60,860 nucleotides of DNA from Treponema sp. UBA6988 (GTDB lineage Bacteria > Spirochaetota > Spirochaetia > Treponematales > Treponemataceae), in NCBI GenBank assembly GCA_002448445.1, contig DJYC01000030.1:12868-73727 (forward strand), written 5' to 3'. Positions 25,053 to 31,957 of the stretch are shown here, piece by piece. Within the stretch, counting starts at the first letter, position 1, and the number at the start of each line of letters is the position of its first letter. A program made the translations under genes and the position numbers. The notes under the pieces are model-generated. The model was not told the DNA's origin and did not search any database. It was given only the letters and a program-made list of their open reading frames with translations.

Positions 25053-25394
25053 TTAGAAGTTGCTGCCGTTCCAGCCCCAGTTGTTGGTGCCCAAGTATTT
25101 TACGTAAACCTTGTCGCCCGGGATTCCAAGCTCTTCATTTAGTATTGAGCAGATTGCCTCTGTCATCTTTCCGCTGTCAGAAGATGAAACGTCTCCGAAT
25201 ACGCTAACGGAAACAAATGCTCCTTTTTCCAATTTTTTGCCGGCAAACCAAAGGTCGTAATTGTCGTCAATACCAACCATAAGGTAAGATTCCGGCTTGT
25301 GCAAAATGGAAACAGCTTTTCCGAACTTTGCCTTGATGGATTCCTTTTTTTCCTGGCTAACAGGAACTGTGATTTTTGAGTCAATAAAAGGCAT
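25053..25394 (-). CDS. Macrophage migration inhibitory factor (MIF)-like tautomerase
   Basis: This 113-residue protein starts MPFIDSKITVPVSQEKKESI, with Pro2 becoming the N-terminal catalytic proline after Met removal. It continues with the MIF pattern ESYLMVGI, SVSVFGDV and the C-terminal KVYVKYLGTNNWGWNGSNF. Such proteins are trimeric keto-enol tautomerases; bacterial versions with the NWGWNG tail are close to animal MIF. ATG 25394 has a strong GGAGGGG Shine-Dalgarno and gives the required Met-Pro start, so the longer open frame (to 25415) is rejected. A role in host interaction is possible but not shown. Confidence 0.9.
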   Translation of the reverse strand: MPFIDSKITVPVSQEKKESIKAKFGKAVSILHKPESYLMVGIDDNYDLWFAGKKLEKGAFVSVSVFGDVSSSDSGKMTEAICSILNEELGIPGDKVYVKYLGTNNWGWNGSNF

Positions 25395-25430
25395 CTTTTT
25401 CCCCTCCGTAAACAATTGTATAAATTATAA

Positions 25431-25476
25431 AGCGCAGTAAAAAGTGCGATTCTAAAAACCCCGCTTTTACTGCGCT
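25431..25476 (-). terminator. pheT terminator
   Basis: AGCGCAGTAAAA (25431-25442) and TTTTACTGCGCT (25465-25476) are perfect 12-bp arms, followed on the minus strand by TTATAATTTAT. It closes the pheT transcript. Confidence 0.8.
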
Positions 25477-25482
25477 CAACTT

Positions 25483-27831
25483 TTACTCTACTATGCAGTC
25501 GTCCGACTTTTGCGTTGTAAGCGGCTTACCGTCTGCGCAAAGGCTTATTCCAGCAATCTTGGCTGTTTTACCTTGAATCTTTATTTCCACCTTGCAGAAC
25601 TTGTCGATGTCGATTTTTGCAGGTTTTTCTGCGGCTGGATCGGCACCTTCAAGAACAACCGGTGTTCCTGGTTTTGCCCAAGGAGCGGTTAGCAGTTCTA
25701 CCTTTTCCTTTCCGTCTTCCATATAGTCGGCTGCAAGAAGCATTCCGTGGCTTTCCACACCGCGCATCTTGCGTGGAGCAAGGTTTGCCGCAATGATTAC
25801 GTGCTGGCCAATAAGCTCTTCTGGCTTAAGGTAGTCGCGCAATCCTGACTGAACAATGCGCTCTGTTCCGCTGCCGTCATCCATGTGTTCAATGTAAAGC
25901 TTTTCTCCCTGAGGGTTGTTTTCCACGCTAAGGATTTTTGCTACTTTAAGTTCAATGTACTTGTTGAAGTGTTCTGCCTGGTTTTCTGCAAGCTTTGGAC
26001 CTTCATCTTTTGCTGCTGCCTTTGGCTGGCTTGTGTTCTGCTTTGGAGAAGGCTGCTTGGAAGATGGGGCTGCTGCTTCTACGTTGTGTTCCTTTGGCTC
26101 TGTTGCCATAAGGTATTCAAGGTCAATTTCTCCTGCTACGCAAGGAACCGTAACCTGCCAGTTTTCAAGAACCTGCGGGTGGATTTCTCCAAAGATACCT
26201 GCTTGCTTTCCGTTCACCATGATTGCAGCCTGGCGGCCAGGGATAAAGCGGGGGTCATCGGCTTCCTTAACCTCGTACTTGTGGTCAAGGTAGTAGAGGA
26301 GGGTGCTTACTTCGCTTGCGGCATCGTTAAAGTTTGCGTTATTGGCGGCAGTCAAAAAGCCAAGGCTCTGGATAGTCTTTGTGCCTGTGTTTTCGGATGG
26401 TTCAATATAGGCAATCTTTCCCACTTCAAATATTTTGTGGGGGTAGACTGCATTTCCACTCTGGCTTTCTGCTTCGAAAAGTGAGGCAATAATTGACGGG
26501 CGGATGAACTGGTAGTTTTCGCTCATTGGGTTTGCAATTTCGATTACGTCCTTGCCGTCTATGCCCATGTTGTCGATGTAAGTTTTCTTGGAACCCAGGT
26601 AGTTGAAAATCATTTCCTGGTAGCCCATACCGGCCATTATGTTCTTTACCTTGCGGCTGTAGAGGGTAATGGGAAGCAGGCGGCCAATCGTAAAGTCGTT
26701 GGGTGATTCCGGCTTAAAGAAGTCAATGTCCTGGCCAATCATAACGTCTTCGATAACGTCTACTTCGTGGAGGAAGTCGTTGCGGTAGGGTGCTGGAGAA
26801 ACAGTAAATACAACGTCACCGTCTTTGTCTTTTGAAGTAACGCTGTTGCCCATGCGCTCAAGGGCAGCGATAACATCTTCTTTTTTTAGGTCGCAGCCAA
26901 GCTTTTTGTTGATTGCGCTAAGCCTTGCGTCTGTTGTTGGCTGGAAATAGTATGGGGCAACCACGTCCTTGCCAAAAAGCGTTTCGTAGGGGTGGCAGAC
27001 CTTTACCGGCTGAATGCTGTAGCCCGCATCAAAGAAATCGCAGGCAACAATGTTTGCGGCAAGCATAAGGCTTTCCATGTCTGTTCCGGTAAGTTCAACA
27101 AGAACATTCTTGTCGCCAACTTCCACTTGGCCAAGGGTTGCACTGTTGATTACCGGGGGCATGCTCAAAACTTCGCCCTTGTCGTCCTTGATAAGAGGAT
27201 ACTTTGGAAAGTCCTTGATGATGTAGCCAAAATCTTTTCCCTTTGGATGCTCGTTGCAAATCTGGCGCAAAGTCATGCTCTTGTCGCACTGCAGGGCTAC
27301 GAATGATTCCTTGTCCGGGTCTGCTGCAACATAATGAAGAGGCCACTTGAGAGCGTCGGCACGGTAAACACCCATTGCAATACTCTTGCGCTTGCGGCCA
27401 AAGTTCCAGCAGAGCTTTTCCTGAGTCTGGATAATGTCCTTGAACATTGCTTCGTCCAAACCAGAACCGCTTATTATGAATGCAACCTGGAAGGGGCGGA
27501 TGTCTTTTAGACCTTCGTCAACAATGATTTTATAATCCTTTGTGTCTTTTATGTTGCCTTTTGAAGAAAGGAATTTGCTGTAGTCGGAATGTTTTGCTCC
27601 TTCGTACTCGCGCAGGCAGCGTGCAATGCCACCGGTTGACCACAAGTCCGGGCGGTTTGTGTCGTTAAGCTCTATTTTGATTACGCGCTGATCTTCCGGA
27701 TCTGCAGGATTGGGCTTTTCGTCCAGTTCGGCTTTTGCGTGAGTGAGTTTTTTTTCAAAAAGATCATCACAGTTATACTTTTTTCCAACAAGATTAAAAA
27801 ACAGTTTTTCGTTGACTTCTACTTTAGGCAT
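25483..27831 (-). CDS. pheT: Phenylalanyl-tRNA synthetase beta chain, archaeal/spirochaetal type, with C-terminal EMAP-II-like tRNA-binding domain
   Basis: This 782-residue protein is a short-type PheT: the N-terminal tRNA-binding domain of bacterial PheT is absent, and B3/B4 (LWSTGGIARCLREYEG...), B5 and the catalytic-like core (GRLLPITLYSRKVKNIMAGMGYQEM) begin early. After a Pro/Ala/Lys-rich linker (about 595-630) comes an OB-fold tRNA-binding domain (about 635-745) with FNKYIELKVAKILSVENNP, IVQSGLRDYLKPEELIGQHV and PRKMRGVESHGMLLAA, as in MetRS C-terminal/EMAP-II/Trbp111 modules. The enzyme charges tRNA-Phe with its alpha partner, which is not in this window. GAGGG precedes ATG 27831. Spirochaetes are known to have the archaeal-type beta chain; the appended domain is less commonly noted. 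Confidence 0.92.
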   Translation of the reverse strand: MPKVEVNEKLFFNLVGKKYNCDDLFEKKLTHAKAELDEKPNPADPEDQRVIKIELNDTNRPDLWSTGGIARCLREYEGAKHSDYSKFLSSKGNIKDTKDYKIIVDEGLKDIRPFQVAFIISGSGLDEAMFKDIIQTQEKLCWNFGRKRKSIAMGVYRADALKWPLHYVAADPDKESFVALQCDKSMTLRQICNEHPKGKDFGYIIKDFPKYPLIKDDKGEVLSMPPVINSATLGQVEVGDKNVLVELTGTDMESLMLAANIVACDFFDAGYSIQPVKVCHPYETLFGKDVVAPYYFQPTTDARLSAINKKLGCDLKKEDVIAALERMGNSVTSKDKDGDVVFTVSPAPYRNDFLHEVDVIEDVMIGQDIDFFKPESPNDFTIGRLLPITLYSRKVKNIMAGMGYQEMIFNYLGSKKTYIDNMGIDGKDVIEIANPMSENYQFIRPSIIASLFEAESQSGNAVYPHKIFEVGKIAYIEPSENTGTKTIQSLGFLTAANNANFNDAASEVSTLLYYLDHKYEVKEADDPRFIPGRQAAIMVNGKQAGIFGEIHPQVLENWQVTVPCVAGEIDLEYLMATEPKEHNVEAAAPSSKQPSPKQNTSQPKAAAKDEGPKLAENQAEHFNKYIELKVAKILSVENNPQGEKLYIEHMDDGSGTERIVQSGLRDYLKPEELIGQHVIIAANLAPRKMRGVESHGMLLAADYMEDGKEKVELLTAPWAKPGTPVVLEGADPAAEKPAKIDIDKFCKVEIKIQGKTAKIAGISLCADGKPLTTQKSDDCIVE

Positions 27832-28212
27832 GATTCCCTCTTAATTTCAGTTCGCATTATTATATAGAAAAAAATGTTTGTTGTCTATAAATTTATCAAG
27901 GGAGTGCCCTTATACCCCTCCCTTTCCCGGCACGGCTTTGGGGAGTACCCCTCTGTTTAACAAATAATTTTTTGTAAATGTTCCCTTCGACGGGCTCAGG
28001 GAACGGTTTTTTTGTTTCTTGCCAAGGAATATCTAGTCAGGGAGGGATTTTTTGAGGCGATGTACGCCGCCGTGGAACCCCGGAGTTGACGCGCAGCGGC
28101 AATGAGCGTTAGCGAAGGGTGGAAGGGCGGTGACGCATAGGCATGGATTCCCGATTTTAGCAAAAAAATGTTTGGTAGAACAGAAAAAAGTACCGTCCAG
28201 AAAAAGAATAAA
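27832..28212. repeat. Gene-free spacer with dispersed repeats
   Basis: No supported gene. It contains CCCTTCGACGGGCTCAGGGA near 27982-28001, a widespread bacterial repeat word, and a degenerate repeat-family-A-like block at about 28040-28195 (GGAACCCCGG, GCAATGAGCG, TACCGTCCAGAAAAAGAATA) that abuts the 3' end of the XRE gene. Confidence 0.55.
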
Positions 28213-28581
28213 CTATTTCCTGCTGGAATTTTTTATGCCATAAGAAGCTCCGCCAGATTTTACAAAATCTTTGAATCCTCCCATGTAGCTGCTTACCAAG
28301 TCAATGGGGACAACTTCGTCGTTTGAAGGATTGAGCAAAAGCTGGTAGGGTTTTATGTTGAGTGCCGAAGAAATTTTTACAATCGAATCCAAGCTGAACC
28401 AAGACTTTGCGTTTTCCAGATTGCCTATAGTTTCCGTACTTAGGCTGGTTCTTTCTGCAAGCTGCTCTTGTGTCAAAGATGAGTTGTTGCGAAAGGCTTT
28501 TAAATTTGCAGCAACCGTTTTTAGTAAATCTGATTTTTGTTGTTCACAAATTGCTGAATCTGTACTCATACTATGGTTCAT
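28213..28581 (-). CDS. XRE-family transcriptional regulator
   Basis: This 122-residue protein has one Cro/CI-type helix-turn-helix (about 25-80): NLKAFRNNSSLTQEQLAERTSLSTETIGNLENAKSWFSLDSIVKIS. It has a short tail and no sensor domain. The start could be ATG 28581 or ATG 28569. No RBS is visible at either, and TATAGT ends nine bases before 28581. It is a single gene divergent from the ZIP transporter, so autoregulation or control of the transporter is possible but unproven. Confidence 0.8.
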   Translation of the reverse strand: MNHSMSTDSAICEQQKSDLLKTVAANLKAFRNNSSLTQEQLAERTSLSTETIGNLENAKSWFSLDSIVKISSALNIKPYQLLLNPSNDEVVPIDLVSSYMGGFKDFVKSGGASYGIKNSSRK

Positions 28582-28691
28582 TGATGAAATACTATAATAG
28601 CATTACCGTTTGTTGAATGAAACAAAACTGCAAATTTAGGCGGCTAAACCGTAGTTTTATTAGGGGTTAATCTGTACCTAAAAACAAAAAG

Positions 28692-28720
28692 TTGCTGATG
28701 GAAAAAAAATTCATTATACT
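28692..28720 (+). promoter_or_regulatory. ZIP transporter promoter, leaderless arrangement
   Basis: TTGCTG (28692-28697), a 17-bp spacer and TATACT (28715-28720) end six bases before ATG 28727. There is no Shine-Dalgarno. Confidence 0.65.
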
Positions 28721-28726
28721 AAAAGT

Positions 28727-29503
28727 ATGCATATCTTTTACGGACTTATGATTCCTTTTTTGGGAACTGTTTTGGGCTCGGCCTGCGTTTTTTTTATGGG
28801 GCAGCATATAAACGAAAAGCTGCAAAAGCTTCTTCTTGGATTTGCAAGCGGAGTCATGGTTGCGGCTAGCGTTTGGTCGCTTATAATTCCTTCCATAGAG
28901 TCTTCTGCGGATTTGGGGCGGCTGGCATTTCTTCCCGCAGTAATCGGCGTGGGCTTGGGAATGACCTTCCTATTTCTGCTGGATATAATTATTCCCCACT
29001 TGCACATGAATTCAGAAAAGCCTGAGGGTTTGCATGTAAAGCTGAGGGAAACTACGATGCTTTGCCTTGCGGTGACTTTGCACAATATTCCAGAGGGAAT
29101 GGCGGTTGGCGTTGTGTTTGCAGGGCTGCTTGCAGGGAATTCCGGGATAAGCCTTGCCGGAGCATTTGCGCTTTCGCTTGGAATTGCTATCCAGAACTTT
29201 CCAGAAGGTGCGGTTGTTTCCATGCCACTTCGCGGGCTGGGCACCTCCAAGCTAAAGTCTTTTGCATTCGGAGCCCTGAGCGGAATTGTGGAACCTTTGG
29301 CGGCTTTTGTTACTTTGCTGCTTACAAGTCTTGTTGTTCCATTTTTGCCATACCTGCTTAGCTTTGCGGCGGGTGCAATGCTTTATGTTGTCGTGGAGGA
29401 GCTTATTCCAGAGGCATCTTCCGGTGAACATTCCAACGGAGGCACGCTTGGCTTTGCGGTTGGATTTATGCTGATGATGGTTTTGGATGTGGCGCTGGGC
29501 TGA
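28727..29503 (+). CDS. ZIP-family divalent metal transporter
   Basis: This 258-residue membrane protein has about eight helices. The metal-site helices carry TLHNIPEGMAVGVVFAG (helix IV) and AIQNFPEGAVVSMPLRG (helix V), the hallmark of GufA/ZupT-type ZIP proteins. A His/Met-containing loop, IIPHLHMNSEKPEG, lies between helices III and IV. It likely imports Zn or another divalent metal across the inner membrane; the exact ion cannot be read from sequence. The gene appears to be transcribed without a leader. Confidence 0.92.
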   Translation: MHIFYGLMIPFLGTVLGSACVFFMGQHINEKLQKLLLGFASGVMVAASVWSLIIPSIESSADLGRLAFLPAVIGVGLGMTFLFLLDIIIPHLHMNSEKPEGLHVKLRETTMLCLAVTLHNIPEGMAVGVVFAGLLAGNSGISLAGAFALSLGIAIQNFPEGAVVSMPLRGLGTSKLKSFAFGALSGIVEPLAAFVTLLLTSLVVPFLPYLLSFAAGAMLYVVVEELIPEASSGEHSNGGTLGFAVGFMLMMVLDVALG

Positions 29504-29524
29504 TTGTTGCGGCCTGCTTGTGTT

Positions 29525-29580
29525 GCAATGATTCTGCTGCAATGATTGCGGTGCAATGATTGCGGTGCAATCATTCTGCT
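29525..29580 (+). repeat. Four tandem 14-bp repeats
   Basis: Units GCAATGATTCTGCT, GCAATGATTGCGGT (twice) and GCAATCATTCTGCT follow one another without gaps, 22 bp after the ZIP stop codon. Confidence 0.85.
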
Positions 29581-29684
29581 GGGCTTTTGCGGTGGATTTG
29601 AGGATTTGAATCTTGCGCAAAGGGCCTCTGATTATGCAGGTGGATTGTGTTGGGCTAGAATGATTATTTGCCTTGGAGGGGATT

Positions 29685-30863
29685 TTGAAGAGACAGACAC
29701 TTAGAAAGATTTATACTTTTCTTACGGGATTCTTTTGCATAGGGTTAATCTGTTACCTTTTCTTTGGTGACAGATTGAATTCCCTGTTTTTTGGCAGCGC
29801 TAATGTGGAGCCTTATTCTGCTTTTTATGCGGAAGTTAAAAGCGGGAAAGTGGAATCTGTTACCATAAACGGTGACAGCCTTAGCTATAAAAAGAAGGGT
29901 ACAGATGGCACTTTTGCTACGGAAAACCCAGAATCTCCCCTTCTAAAAGAATTCCTTTTGCAGAACGACGTAAAGGTGACAGTTCAGAGGGATGGCCTGG
30001 AAATAGTTTCTATAATTCTTGATATTTTCTTCTATATAATATTCTTTGGCGCAATAATTTTTGTCTTTAGGAAGTTCATCTCGCCGAATACCTTTAAGGT
30101 TGTGCATAAGACTGGCGTAAAGTTTTCGGATGTGGTCGGGATGGAATCGCTTAAAAAAGACATGACGCAGGTTATGGACATAATGAATCATCCTGCTGAA
30201 TATGCAAAGAGGGGTATTCGTATGCCAAAGGGCATTCTTCTTGAAGGTGAACCTGGCAACGGAAAGACTCTTTTTGCAAAAGCTTTGGCCGGTGAAGCAA
30301 GGGTAAACTTTATTCCTGCAAAGGCTACAGATTTTGAAAGCATGTTCATGGCTATTGGACCTATGAAGGTAAAGCTCTTGTTCCGAAAGGCCCGCCGTTC
30401 TGCCCCCTGCATTGTTTTTATTGATGAATTTGACGGCATTGGCACAAGACGCAATTATTCTGGCAGCGCAATAGAGACAGAAAATACCCGCATTGTTACC
30501 GCCCTGCTTAACGAACTGGACGGCTTTGAAAACACAAAGGGTGTTCTTGTCCTTGCCGCAACAAACAGCATATCTGCCTTGGACGAAGCTTTGGTACGCC
30601 CTGGCCGCTTTGACGCAAGAGTGTCTGTTCCCTATCCAGACGAGAATGCCCGCAAAGAACTTATTAAAATGTATACAAAAGATAAAAAACTAACTAACGA
30701 TTGTTCTTTAGAACTACTGGCGGAAAAATTCAAAGGCTTTAGTTGTGCAAAAATCGAATCTGTCCTGAACCGCTCTCAATTGTTAGCATCTCAAGAAAAA
30801 CGAACGGAAGTTAGTTTAACAGACATAAATGTTGCAATAAAAGAGCAGTCTGGGGCAAAATAA
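29685..30863 (+). CDS. FtsH-like membrane AAA ATPase lacking the protease domain
   Basis: This 392-residue protein has two transmembrane helices (about 10-30 and 105-130) around an FtsH-type periplasmic domain, then a complete AAA module. It shows FSDVVGMESLKKDM, Walker A EGEPGNGKTLFAKA, Walker B CIVFIDEFDGIGTRR and the second region of homology NSISALDEALVRPGRFDARV. The protein stops right after the AAA lid (INVAIKEQSGAK); the M41 Zn-peptidase domain with HEXXH is missing. The pore loop reads FMAIG instead of FVGVG. I chose TTG 29685 because GGAGGGG lies just upstream. It may act as an unfoldase or adaptor, or be a remnant. A repeat-A end motif (TTGGACGGTATG) begins two bases after the stop. 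Confidence 0.85.
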   Translation: MKRQTLRKIYTFLTGFFCIGLICYLFFGDRLNSLFFGSANVEPYSAFYAEVKSGKVESVTINGDSLSYKKKGTDGTFATENPESPLLKEFLLQNDVKVTVQRDGLEIVSIILDIFFYIIFFGAIIFVFRKFISPNTFKVVHKTGVKFSDVVGMESLKKDMTQVMDIMNHPAEYAKRGIRMPKGILLEGEPGNGKTLFAKALAGEARVNFIPAKATDFESMFMAIGPMKVKLLFRKARRSAPCIVFIDEFDGIGTRRNYSGSAIETENTRIVTALLNELDGFENTKGVLVLAATNSISALDEALVRPGRFDARVSVPYPDENARKELIKMYTKDKKLTNDCSLELLAEKFKGFSCAKIESVLNRSQLLASQEKRTEVSLTDINVAIKEQSGAK

Positions 30864-30865
30864 TT

Positions 30866-30900
30866 TGGACGGTATGTTGCGCTTTCGCAATCAGCCTGTT
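30866..30900 (+). repeat. Partial repeat family A end motif
   Basis: TTGGACGGTATG matches the left end of family A copies. The rest is a short palindromic GCGCTTTCGC segment, located between two convergent genes. Confidence 0.5.
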
Positions 30901-30903
30901 AAA

Positions 30904-31824
30904 TCACTGATTCTTTTTTTTCACTTGTCCGCTTTTTAGGGCTTTAATATAGGCAGTTCCGTAGCGTGAAAGGCCTATATCTTTTTTTGTGACAATCCCC
31001 ACGGTCATAAAATCATCTGTATCCAGCGGGCGGGCTATTATTTCCGGGCCGTTCAGTTCATGGCTGATAATTCCTGAGCAAATTGTATAACCGTCAAGGC
31101 CAATCAGAAGGTTAAAAAGCGTTGCGCGGTCACGCACTTTTATGTTTTTGGGGCAGTCAAAGTCAACTTCCGTCAGAGGTTCCTCTGAAAAATAAAAAGA
31201 ATTGAAATCCCCCTGTTCGTAAGTAAGGTAGGGGTAGTCTTCCAAGTCAGGGAGCTTGATTTTTTTCTTCTTTGCAAGAGGATTTTTTGAGGAAATAAAA
31301 ACATGAAGATTGGTTGTAAAAAGAGGTTCAAAAATCAAATTGTTTTTTTTAAGAAGCGTTTCTATTACCTTTTGATTTTTGCTGCTCAGATAGAGTACAC
31401 CTACTTCACTCTTCAGCTTTGCAACGTCGTCTATAATTTCGTGGGTCTGGGTTTCGCGTATGGTAAAGTCGTATTCATTGCCACCAAATTTTTTTATTAC
31501 TTCCACAAAAGCCTTTACCGCAAAAGAATAGTGCTGGCAGCTTACAGAAAAAATCGGAGTGCTTTCTGCTTCGCCTTTAAAATGCTCTTCCAAAAGAGAT
31601 GCCTGGTCTAATACCTGTCTTGCATAGGCTAAAAATTCATCACCCTCATTTGTGATTGTAACGCCTTTGTTTGTCCGCGAAAAAATAGTTATCCCCATTT
31701 CGCTTTCCAATTCGTGAATTGCGGCTGTTAAGCTGGGCTGGGAAATAAAAACCTTGCGAGAGGCTTCCGTAATATTTTTTGTTTCTGCAACTGTAACTGC
31801 GTATTTTAACTGCTGTAGTGTCAT
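30904..31824 (-). CDS. LysR-family regulator, probable metE activator
   Basis: This 306-residue protein has the N-terminal winged HTH of LysR proteins (MTLQQLKYAVTVAETKNITEASRKVFISQPSLTAAIHELE, residues 1-60) and a C-terminal effector-binding domain. It is divergently transcribed from metE across 133 bp, the classic MetR/metE arrangement, so control of methionine synthesis is the natural inference. Sequence detail such as GDFNSFYFSEEPL and LFNLLIGLDGYTICSGI also fits CysL-like LTTRs. TAAGAT ends six bases before ATG 31824, consistent with a leaderless message. Confidence 0.88.
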   Translation of the reverse strand: MTLQQLKYAVTVAETKNITEASRKVFISQPSLTAAIHELESEMGITIFSRTNKGVTITNEGDEFLAYARQVLDQASLLEEHFKGEAESTPIFSVSCQHYSFAVKAFVEVIKKFGGNEYDFTIRETQTHEIIDDVAKLKSEVGVLYLSSKNQKVIETLLKKNNLIFEPLFTTNLHVFISSKNPLAKKKKIKLPDLEDYPYLTYEQGDFNSFYFSEEPLTEVDFDCPKNIKVRDRATLFNLLIGLDGYTICSGIISHELNGPEIIARPLDTDDFMTVGIVTKKDIGLSRYGTAYIKALKSGQVKKKNQ

Positions 31825-31857
31825 GACAAAATCTTATCAGATTGCGCAATTTTTTAC

Positions 31858-31874
31858 CATAGTTAAAAACTATG
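31858..31874. promoter_or_regulatory. LysR-type operator in the lysR/metE intergenic region
   Basis: CATAGTTAAAAACTATG is a perfect 17-bp palindrome of the ATAG-N7-CTAT form expected for LysR regulators (T-N11-A). It lies 84 bp upstream of metE and overlaps the region where the regulator's own -35 would be, so it fits both activation of metE and autorepression. Confidence 0.75.
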
Positions 31875-31957
31875 CCAAACTGGCTGTAAATAGTATTTTC
31901 CACAGAGGCCTTTAATTCCTATAATCATAAAAAATACGGAAAAAGAGGACAGTAAAA

